DNA of 9,019 bases, from the NCBI GenBank assembly GCA_964546145.1, contig CAZJIU010000086.1:1-9019 (forward strand). Reading direction: 5' to 3'. Below are positions 1 to 7,254 of this stretch, piece after piece (position 1 is the first letter of the stretch; each line of letters opens with the position of its first letter). This stretch comes from CAZAKO01 sp964546145. GTDB taxonomy: Bacteria; Fidelibacterota; UBA2242. The position numbers and the translations under genes are program-made. A model generated the notes under the pieces. The model ran no database searches. It was not told the origin of the DNA and saw only the letters and a program-made list of their open reading frames with translations.

Positions 1-217
1 GTCTTATCTCAGATAAACTTATTTCCAAAAACAAAACAATCCTCACATTATTAATTATAGAGAACAAACGAAGCATAATAAAAAATAACGATAAATTCAG
101 CAAAATATTTTAATAAAACTCTCAATGTCTATCCAGTAAAATCTTGCCAGATTTAGTCCAAAGCCTCTTGAAAAATTAGAACAATAACAGGTATAGTGGC
201 TGTCAAAAGCAAAGCAA

Positions 218-634
218 TTAATCACCAATAACCTTAATTAAATAGCGCTTAGGACGTTTGCCATCAAATTCACCATAGAAAATCTGCTCCCAGGGACCAA
301 AATCCAAACGACCGCCGGTGATGGCTACGACTACCTCTCGCCCCATTATCGTACGTTTTAAATGAGCATCGGCATTATCTTCATAGCCGTTATGATGATA
401 TTGGGAATACGGTTTTTCCGGAGCCAGTTTCTCAAGCCAGTGCTCAAAATCCTGATGCAATCCGGACTCATCATCATTAATGAAGACACTCGCGGTAATG
501 TGCATCGCGTTAACCAAACACAGACCTTCTTGGATTCCACTTTCACTAACGCATTGTACTACTTCAGGGGTAATATTTATAAATCCCCGGCGTCGGGGAT
601 AATTGACAGTGATATAGCGGGTAAGTGATTTCAT
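218..634 (-). CDS. yjbQ: YjbQ/UPF0047 family protein (secondary thiamine-phosphate synthase)
   Basis: A complete 138-residue protein, the usual length for this small single-domain family. Recognisable family blocks are an N-A-M-H-I-T-A segment with His45, an acidic N-D-D stretch (53-55) followed by D62 and F63, the Y-E-D-N-A-D-A-H-L-K block with His91, the M-G-R-E block (97-100) and the aromatic D-F-G-P-W-E-Q block near residues 111-117. These His and acidic residues form the presumed metal/active site of the family. Known for the family: E. coli YjbQ and relatives show weak thiamine-phosphate synthase activity, but the physiological role is unsettled. Likely cytoplasmic, with no signal peptide or membrane segment. 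The ATG start is supported by a near-perfect Shine-Dalgarno 6 nt upstream. The gene is divergent from the histidine kinase and no thiamine biosynthesis gene is visible nearby, so the product name is a family label rather than a demonstrated function. Confidence 0.93.
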   Translation of the reverse strand: MKSLTRYITVNYPRRRGFINITPEVVQCVSESGIQEGLCLVNAMHITASVFINDDESGLHQDFEHWLEKLAPEKPYSQYHHNGYEDNADAHLKRTIMGREVVVAITGGRLDFGPWEQIFYGEFDGKRPKRYLIKVIGD

Positions 635-640
635 GTGACT

Positions 641-647
641 TCCTCCT
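641..647 (-). promoter_or_regulatory. Shine-Dalgarno of the yjbQ-type gene
   Basis: On the minus strand this reads AGGAGGA, ending 6 nt before the ATG at 634. It is a near-consensus ribosome binding site and fixes the start of the gene. Confidence 0.85.
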
Positions 648-753
648 GATTATTAACTACTTAGACTACATATAGTGCTCTTTGAAAAATCATTCATGAA
701 TATATTAAAACCTGATATAATAACGAATCTAAACATTCAAGTTAATTAGATCT

Positions 754-782
754 ATTATACCAGTAATGGTCTCATGGATTAA
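754..782 (-). promoter_or_regulatory. Candidate promoter for the yjbQ-type gene
   Basis: On the minus strand an exact TATAAT (759 down to 754) lies 17 nt downstream of TTAATC (782 down to 777), which matches only 3 of 6 positions of the sigma-70 -35 consensus. Transcription would start near 747 and give a leader of roughly 110 nt. The -10 match is good but AT-rich DNA yields such matches by chance. Confidence 0.25.
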
Positions 783-930
783 TTTTATCTTAGCGTTTGG
801 CTTCTGAATTATCAAATGTTAAATTTCCTCCATGATAATTGTGATAGGCAGCAGAGTGAATCTCCGGCAAAGAAAAGACAATCCGCTGGATAAATTCAGT
901 AATCCTGAACTCAATAAAATTACGAAACTG

Positions 931-936
931 TATAAT
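931..936 (+). promoter_or_regulatory. Candidate -10 box for the histidine kinase gene
   Basis: An exact TATAAT lies 35 nt before the kinase ATG. A start near 943 would give a short leader of about 30 nt that contains the ribosome binding site. No recognisable -35 hexamer sits 16-18 nt upstream, so the promoter would be weak, activator-dependent, or read by a sigma factor with other preferences. Confidence 0.4.
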
Positions 937-959
937 AGTTACATTAAAATATAAAGGCC

Positions 960-967
960 AAGGGGGA
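960..967 (+). promoter_or_regulatory. Ribosome binding site deciding the kinase start
   Basis: AAGGGGGA lies with its last G 5 nt before the ATG at 972. A TTG codon immediately upstream (969) would leave only 2 nt after the last G, so ATG 972 is the better start. Confidence 0.7.
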
Positions 968-971
968 CTTG

Positions 972-3900
972 ATGAACAAACTCCAACGTGTCCTTTTGCT
1001 TGAGAAGAGTCAAGCAGACATTAATTCAATTATTCAGCAAGTCAAACGAATAAATTCTAAATCGGAATTCCAGTCAGCTATTAGTAAAGTTAACTTTGAG
1101 CAAAAACTTAAAAATTTCAAACCGGATTTGATTCTGGCAAACTACAAATTACCGGCATTATCGGGAATCAAAGCCCTTGAAATAGCCAAAACTCATGTTC
1201 CCGATACTCCCTTTATTTTCGTTACCGATGCTCAGAATGAGGAAACCGCTGCCGAATGTATCAAAAGGGGTGCCTCAGACTATATCCTAAAAACCAATTT
1301 GAAACTTTTAGTTCCGGCTATCGAAAATGTACTAAAGTTATTCCAGAAGCAGACCAAAGAGGCATCAGTTGCCAATACCCTCACCGACATTACCAAACAG
1401 AAAGATGTTTTAGCGGCACTCCAAACCAGCGAAAAAATGTTTCGTAAAATGGCTGACAATATTCCCGACGGATTGATTATCATCGAGCACGGTATGGTAA
1501 AATTTTTTAATGATCGCATCTGTCAGATAACCGGCTATTCCCCTGCTGAAATAATCAATTTAAATTTAATTGATCTTGCAGCTCCAGAGGAGAAAGAACG
1601 ACTAGCTGAAGTAGTCAAAGAAGAGCAGAAAACCGGCTATGGGCCCAGAGAACTCGAATTCTGGATTGTTTGTCAGGACGGAACTCGACGCTACTTGCAC
1701 AATCGCTACTCCTATTCTCGTGAAGCCGGAAAAATCGCCACTCGATATATCATTATCACCGACCTTACTGAACATAAGGAAGCCGAGCAGTCGGGTGAGC
1801 AGGAGCGTGTTTTACTTAAAACCCTGATCGATCATCTCCCCGGCTCAATTTTCATAAAAGACCAGGATTTCAAGAAAATATTAGTTAACTCAACCCATCT
1901 CGCGCGGGTTACTAATACTCTCGGCCGTACGGACCTATTAACGGAAGGCGATCTTCTCGGAAAAACCGATTTTGAGGTCTATCCCCAGCAATTGGCTGAA
2001 GAGTATTATGCCGAAGACCAAAGAGTAATTAAAAATGGCGAGACAATTTTAAATAAAGAGCAATTTTCGTTTGACCAGAATGGTCAGCCCTATTGGGAAC
2101 TTATATCAAAAATACCTTTACGGAATAAGGATGGCTCGATAATTGGTATGGTAGGAATTGCTAACAACATTACGACCATCAAACAGGCTGAAGAAGCTTT
2201 GCGCGCCAGTGAGGAAAAATATCGCTCACTAGCAGAGTCGAGCAAAGATTCCATATATCTGGTTGATGAAAACGGTTATTTTCTCTTTGCTAATAATACC
2301 TATTTATCCCGGCTCGGTCAGCCTATTGAACAAGTCCTCGGTAAATCTTATAGTGAATTTCACCACCGTGCAGAAACCCGGGAATTTTTAAAAAAAATCA
2401 AGCAGGTCTTCAGAACGCGCCAATGGCTATTTTACGAACACCGGAGTCACCGCGATAATCGTTATTTTATTAGAACACTAAGTCCGGTCAATAGCCCTAT
2501 TGAAGACAAAACGGTTTCAGTCACCGTCATATCCAAAGACATCACCGAACGCAAGCAGGCTGAGGAAACATTACGGGACTCGGAAACCGAAAAAAATTCT
2601 CTAATTGAAGAAGCCCCTATCGCAATATGCAACATGACTCTTCAGGGAAAAATCACCCTTGTTAATAAGCGATTCGAAGATGACACAGGTTATTCCCGGG
2701 AAGAAGTGATCGGTAAAAATATTTTCAAAATGAATTGGATTTCTGAATCTAATATAAAACTCTTTATGCAGCGGATAGCAGCGAGATTGAGTGGGGGATC
2801 AGCCAAACTCTGGGAGATCCAGTTCAAAGGCAAGGATCAAAAATGGGCCTGGATTACTTTAGAAGGTAAAGTAATAAAAAAGGCAGGGATTCCAGTGGGC
2901 TTTCAACTTGTAGCAACAAACATCACCGAACGCAAACAAATGGAAAAAGCCTTGCAAGAAAGCGAGGAGAAATATCGTAACCTGGTTGAACGAGCTAACG
3001 ATGGTATCGCTATTGTTCAGGATACTATAATCCAGTATGTTAATCCAAGCCTGGCTAAGGTAGTTGGCTATGATCCCCAACAATTGATTGGTAGTCCCTT
3101 TGCCGATTATGTCAATCCCGAAAATCGGGACACACTTATTGATCACTATAAGCGCCGGATGGCAAATGAGGATATCCCACCGGTCTTTGAGATAACCATA
3201 AAACGCAAGGATGGCAGTGATGTCACTTTCGAGGCTAATGTAGGGATAATCATGTACCAAGGGAAACCCGCCGAACTCGTGATTATTCGCGATATCACCG
3301 AACGTAAGCAAGCGGAGGAGGCTCTACGAGAGAGCGAGCGAAAGTTAAAGGATGCCCAAGTCCTTGGACGCGTCGGCAGTTGGGAGTTTGACGTTAAAAG
3401 CCAAACAATTACGTGGTCAGACCAGACATATAGTCTATATGAGAGAAATCCTCTTCTGGGTCCACCCACTGTTGAGGAAGAAGCAGCCTATTACACTCCT
3501 GAACAAGCCCGGGTACTACACGAATTCGCTCGCCGCGCCATTGAGGAAGGGAGGGATTTCGAATACGATCTGCTGGCAATTCTGCCTAGCAGAAAGCAAA
3601 TTTTCCTCACAGCAAGAATGCATCCAGTCAAGGATGCACACGACCGAGTTGTCAGACTATTTGGTACTGTACAGGATATCACGGAGCGCAAGCTAGCCGA
3701 AGAGGCACTCAGGCAGAGTGAACATAAATATCGGACACTATTTACTACCTCACGCGATGGTATTGCCATGGCAGATCTCAAAGGCAATATTTTCGATTGT
3801 AACCAGGCCTATGCCGATATGCTGGGCTATTCACCTGAAGAGATCAAGCAGCTGAAATATCTGGAACTCACACCAAAAAAGTGGCACAAGCAGAATGAAA

Positions 3901-5679
3901 AAATGGTTAATATGGTAATGGAACTCGGTTATTCCGAGGAGTTCGAAAAGGAGTATATAAAAAAAGACGGAACCGTTATCCCGGTCTCGCTGCGGACCTG
4001 GCGGATTGACGATGAAAATGGTAAACCGGTTGGGATTGGTTCAATTATCAGGGATATTACCGAGCGCCAGCAGATGATTCAAGCCCTCCGCGAAAGCGAA
4101 AAAAATCAACGAATCTTCTCTTTTCGACTAACCCGCATTTTGAACGTTATCAACCAACTTTCCTCCATTCAATCCATAGATGAACTCTGTCAAAAGGCAG
4201 TTGAACAGGGCATTCAAGAGTTAGGATTCAACCGAATCGGGTTGTGGTTTCTTTCGGAAGACCTCAAAACCATGCATGGCTCATATGGCACGGACGAAAC
4301 CGGTAGCATTCGTGATGAAAGACATATTCAATTGCCAGTAGCCGATTTTGCGGTAAGCAAAATGTTAAAAAGTAAGCAACAAGTAGTTTTCCTTAAAAAT
4401 GAAGTGCTCGTCGGTAAGGATGCCAAGCCAATCGGGCGCGGGAATCATGCAATTGCCAAACTTATAGCGGGGAATAAAATCATCGGCATCCTCGGCGTTG
4501 ACAATCTAATTAATAAAAGACCAATCACCGAACAGGATCAGGAAATTCTGAGCCTTTATGCGACCGCCCTGGCAAACCTCTACTCACTTAAAAAAACTGA
4601 GGAAAAACTAAAAGCAACTCAGAAAATCTATCAGCAGGCAATTCAGAATGCCCACGGTATTCCTTATTTGCTGAACTATATCACCAAACGCTATGATTAT
4701 ATCGGAGCGGATTGTCAACAAGTACTGGGAATCTCCCCCAATCAATTGAGTCTCACAAAACTCAGGTCTTTAATCAAAGAATCTCACGTAAATATTTCAG
4801 GGGCACCCAACGATGAGAACACTGCCGCCGAACTCTTTAAAAGCGGCAAAGTTGATTACTATCAATCTGATATTAAAATTGTCACTCCGAAAGGTCAGAC
4901 AAAATGGTTGAGCGATAGTGCTGTTCCGTACAAAGATGAAATCAGCGGAAAAATCGTTGGCTCTCTGGGAATTTTACAGGAAATAACTGATCGGAAAAGG
5001 AGTGAAGCCGTTCAGCATGTGCTTTACCAAATCACCAATGCCGTCATTGAGACGACAGATCTGTCTCAATTTCTCGATTTTATCCGTCAGGCACTCGGCG
5101 AAATTATTGATACTACTAATTTCTTTGTTGCCCTCTATGACAAACAGAATGATTCCCTTACTCTGCCCTATTTCGTTGATCAAAAAGATCGCTTTACCTC
5201 CTTTCCCGCCGGTCGTTCATTGACCGGTTATATAATTAAAAAGAATCAGCCGCTCCTAGTATGCGAACAGGATATCAAAAAAATGGCGGCTAAAGGCGTT
5301 ATTGACCTGATTGGAACTCCTTCAAAAGTCTGGCTGGGAGTACCAATTATGTTCAGGAACGAGGTGCTTGGCGCAGTCGTCGTCCAGAGCTATACTAATC
5401 AAAACGCCTATCATCAAAACGATCTTGAAGTATTGAAATTTATCTCGAATCAAATCGGAGTATTAATTGAACGCAAACAGGCCGATGTAGCTCTCCGGGC
5501 GAGCGAGGAGCGCTTCCGCTCGGTCTTCCAAGATTCCCCGGTTGGTATAGCTCTCTATAATACAAACGGGAATTTTATTGAGTGCAACTCCGAATTCTTC
5601 AATATTCTCGACATTACTGACAGGCAACTTATTCAACAAATTAATTTGTTCGAAATCGCTATCATGAAAAATAGTACCA
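972..5679 (+). CDS. Giant multi-PAS/GAF hybrid sensor histidine kinase, N-terminal part (to assembly gap)
   Basis: This is the sensory part of a soluble hybrid kinase; the frame is open up to the gap at 5680. Numbering is from ATG 972. Residues 3-122 form a receiver-like domain with E11 and K12 where two acidic residues are usual, N57 at the phospho-acceptor position, T85 and K107, so it is probably not phosphorylated. Then come PAS1 (about 153-272), PAS2 (277-408), PAS3 (413-532), PAS4 (537-660), PAS5 (664-783), PAS6 (788-911, PAS_3-like), PAS7 (916-1037), GAF1 (1050-1205), PAS8 (1218-1343), GAF2 (1345-1500) and the first half of PAS9 (from 1511). Most PAS domains end in an I-T-E-R-K-Q-A-E-E type signalling helix leading into the next S-E-x-K-Y-R start. 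No transmembrane helix or signal peptide is visible, so it should sense cytoplasmic cues. No LOV-type flavin Cys motif was seen and the ligands are unknown. The catalytic half lies after the gap and is almost certainly the same gene. Naive reading through the Ns gives a false frame and a spurious stop at about 5822. Confidence 0.92.
5625..5679 (+). repeat. Left copy of exact 55-bp duplication flanking the gap
   Basis: The 55 bases immediately before the N-run are identical to 5780-5834 immediately after it. This copy is in frame with the upstream kinase part and encodes the stretch beginning Q-L-I-Q-Q-I-N-L-F inside PAS9. A perfect repeat abutting both sides of a gap is the signature of two contig ends that overlap by 55 bases, a common de Bruijn k-mer length, and were not merged. 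It is unlikely to be a biological repeat. Confidence 0.93.
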
Positions 5680-5779
5680 NNNNNNNNNNNNNNNNNNNNN
5701 NNNNNNNNNNNNNNNNNNNNNNNNNNNNNNNNNNNNNNNNNNNNNNNNNNNNNNNNNNNNNNNNNNNNNNNNNNNNNNN
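5680..5779. other. Assembly gap of exactly 100 N
   Basis: A run of exactly 100 N is a conventional placeholder for a gap of unknown size. With the 55-bp duplication on both sides, the real gap is probably negative: deleting the Ns and one repeat copy (155 bases) restores one continuous frame from 972 to 7153. Confidence 0.97.
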
Positions 5780-5834
5780 CAACTTATTCAACAAATTAAT
5801 TTGTTCGAAATCGCTATCATGAAAAATAGTACCA
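5780..5834 (+). repeat. Right copy of exact 55-bp duplication flanking the gap
   Basis: Identical to 5625-5679 over all 55 bases. It is read in the same codon phase relative to the downstream kinase part as the left copy is to the upstream part, so the two copies encode the same PAS9 peptide. Confidence 0.93.
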
Positions 5835-7153
5835 AAAAAAATCTATTTCAGCGTAAAACGGTAAAATTTGAACAGGAGATCAATTTTGATAACTGGCAAT
5901 CTCCCCATTCCCACCGTGGTACTATTTATCTGAATGTGCTGATTGCACCATTCCACACTGAGAGATCAGTTTTCAATTATTTAGTTCAAATCCAAGATAT
6001 CACCGATCATAAAAAGATTGAACAGGAGTTACTGCGCAGCGAAAAACTGGAATCAATCGGCATGTTGGCGGGTGGTATTGCCCACGATTTTAACAATATT
6101 CTCACCGGCATTCTGGGAAATGTATCCCTGGCTCGCATCTATGCCAAAGATGATGAAATAATCAATGAGCGTTTGAGCGAAGCCGAAAAAGCAGTCATGC
6201 GCGCGCGTGACTTGACTCAGCGACTGCTAACTTTTTCAAAGGGTGGATTGCCGATTAAAAAGATTACTGACATTGCTAACCTAATCGAGGAGTCTGCTAA
6301 ATTCGTTCTCGCAGGCTCAAAAGCAAAAAGTATCATTCAAAGAGCTGCCGATCTCTGGGCTGTAGAAGCGGACGAAGGCCAGATCAATCAGGTGCTGAAT
6401 AATATCATCATCAACGCCGACCAAGCCATGCCAGAGGGCGGGATTATCAATATCCAGGTTGAAAATTATCTTGCTGAGGCTAATATTGTTAGGTCCTTGA
6501 ATCCCGGTAAATACGTCAAGATCAGTATTACTGATCAAGGTATTGGGATTCCCAGCGAACATCTGTCAAAAATTTTTGATCCTTATTTTACAACCAAGAA
6601 ACGCGGCAGTGGTCTGGGATTGGCTACAGCTTTTTCAATTGTCAAAAACCATAATGGCAAAATTGAGGTAGTTTCTGAACTGGGAAAAGGTTCAATTTTC
6701 ACCGTCTATCTCCCGGCTACCGAAGCGGCTGCTGAGGTGCATGAACATGTGAGTGAGGAACAACCGCTCGGAGAGGGTCGAGTACTGGTGGTGGACGATG
6801 AGAAAATCGTCCGTGAAGTTGTTGCCGAAATGATCCGCCACCTGGGATATGAAGTTAATGCGGTTAAAGATGGCCGCGAGGCGCTTGCGCAGTATCAGCA
6901 AAGTCTCGCAGCAAACCAACCCTATGATGCCATTATTATGGATCTGACAATCCCAGGAGGAATGGGCGGCAAAAAAGCCATCAGTCAGCTACTTGCAATT
7001 GATCCTGACGCAAAAGTAATAGTCTCCAGCGGATATTCTACTGATCCGATTATGTCAAACTTTAGTCAATATGGTTTTAAGGGTGTTGTCGCTAAACCTT
7101 ACGATTTGTACGAACTGGGAAGAGTCTTAAAGAAAGTGATCACCGGAAAATAA
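5780..7153 (+). CDS. Hybrid sensor histidine kinase, C-terminal catalytic part (after assembly gap)
   Basis: The frame is open from the gap edge to the TAA at 7151-7153. A TTG at 5801 could be called as a start but has no ribosome binding site and lies inside the duplicated PAS9 peptide, so this is a 5'-truncated piece of the upstream gene. Joined numbering (2008 residues) gives the rest of PAS9 (to about 1633), ending in D1624-I-T-D. HisKA follows (about 1638-1705), with phospho-acceptor H1653 in an A-H-D-F-N-N H-box of the NtrB-like type. The HATPase (about 1750-1868) has N-box N1763, D-Q-G-I-G at D1803, an F-D-P-Y-F block and a G2 box from G1827. The C-terminal receiver (about 1886-2005) has D1890, D1891, phospho-acceptor D1939, S1967 and K1990. 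All catalytic residues are intact, so autophosphorylation and transfer to D1939 are expected. No Hpt domain or DNA-binding output is attached, so an unlinked partner is implied. The downstream gene is convergent. Confidence 0.93.
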   Translation, partial: QLIQQINLFEIAIMKNSTKKNLFQRKTVKFEQEINFDNWQSPHSHRGTIYLNVLIAPFHTERSVFNYLVQIQDITDHKKIEQELLRSEKLESIGMLAGGIAHDFNNILTGILGNVSLARIYAKDDEIINERLSEAEKAVMRARDLTQRLLTFSKGGLPIKKITDIANLIEESAKFVLAGSKAKSIIQRAADLWAVEADEGQINQVLNNIIINADQAMPEGGIINIQVENYLAEANIVRSLNPGKYVKISITDQGIGIPSEHLSKIFDPYFTTKKRGSGLGLATAFSIVKNHNGKIEVVSELGKGSIFTVYLPATEAAAEVHEHVSEEQPLGEGRVLVVDDEKIVREVVAEMIRHLGYEVNAVKDGREALAQYQQSLAANQPYDAIIMDLTIPGGMGGKKAISQLLAIDPDAKVIVSSGYSTDPIMSNFSQYGFKGVVAKPYDLYELGRVLKKVITGK

Positions 7154-7189
7154 ACTTATCTATTATTTTCGGTTATTAAATGCTGCAAT

Positions 7190-7210
7190 GGGGTTTTCCA
7201 TCGGAATCCC
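7190..7210. terminator. Weak hairpin between convergent genes
   Basis: GGGG(TT)TTCC, loop ATC, GGAATCCC can form an 8-bp stem (including one G-T wobble) with a 2-nt bulge. It lies 37 nt past the kinase stop and about 45 nt past the malic enzyme stop on the other strand. A T-run (7232-7237) follows on the plus strand but about 20 nt away, so this is not a textbook intrinsic terminator. It could serve weakly in both directions. Confidence 0.3.
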
Positions 7211-7254
7211 GGATTACCTTTGGAATGTCAATTTTTTGGTACAGTTTACTGGAT

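Larger units (their letters stand above)
635..971. other. Divergent intergenic region, yjbQ / histidine kinase
   Basis: This 337-bp AT-rich spacer separates two divergent genes. It holds the ribosome binding sites of both, an exact TATAAT on the plus strand at 931-936 close to the kinase start, a second exact plus-strand TATAAT at 716-721, and a TATAAT on the minus strand at 754-759 facing yjbQ. Two short perfect palindromes are present: ATTCATGAAT at 692-701 and TAGATCTA at 747-754. Palindromes this short are expected by chance, so they are only candidate operators. No convincing gene or RNA was seen. A 40-codon plus-strand frame at 832-954 lacks a ribosome binding site. Confidence 0.6.
2538..6025 (+). 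repeat. Repeated PAS-linker coding motif within the kinase gene
   Basis: A short segment encoding (D/N)-I-T-E-R-K-Q-A-E-E or a close variant recurs at the end of successive PAS domains, with copies starting at about 2538, 2919, 3291, 3675, 4053, 4980 and 5996. More diverged relatives begin near 1761 and 2163, and after GAF2 near 5463. ATCACCGAACG is identical at 2541-2551, 2922-2932 and 3294-3304, and a 16-base identity joins 2539-2554 and 2920-2935. These are signalling-helix linkers typical of tandem PAS kinases. The domains between them are much more diverged, so this is a dispersed motif and not a tandem DNA repeat. Confidence 0.65.

Noticed and set aside
3..113. Frame open from the left edge to a stop at 111-113, possible gene tail
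   Set aside because: It is only 36 codons, very AT-rich, with no recognisable motif. Nothing distinguishes it from random open frame.
139..154. Hairpin AAATCT-tgcc-AGATTT downstream of yjbQ as terminator
   Set aside because: The 6-bp AT-rich stem has no T-run following on the yjbQ (minus) strand, and is too weak to call.
362..628. 88-codon plus-strand frame opposite yjbQ
   Set aside because: It lies entirely antisense to a clearly recognised YjbQ-family gene.
832..954. Plus-strand 40-codon frame upstream of the kinase
   Set aside because: It has no Shine-Dalgarno and no recognisable motif, and it contains the candidate kinase -10 box. Such a length is expected by chance.
2859..3311. 150-codon minus-strand frame opposite the kinase
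   Set aside because: It is antisense to well-supported PAS4-PAS5 coding sequence, with no ribosome binding site or family resemblance. It is a shadow frame.
5625..5834. Biological direct repeat or target-site duplication of an insertion
   Set aside because: An exact 55-bp repeat touching both edges of a 100-N placeholder, with matching codon phase, fits unmerged contig overlap far better than a mobile element insertion.
5801..7153. Separate shorter histidine kinase starting at TTG 5801
   Set aside because: The TTG has no ribosome binding site and lies inside the duplicated PAS9 peptide. The frame is open to the gap edge and continues the upstream gene once the duplication is collapsed.
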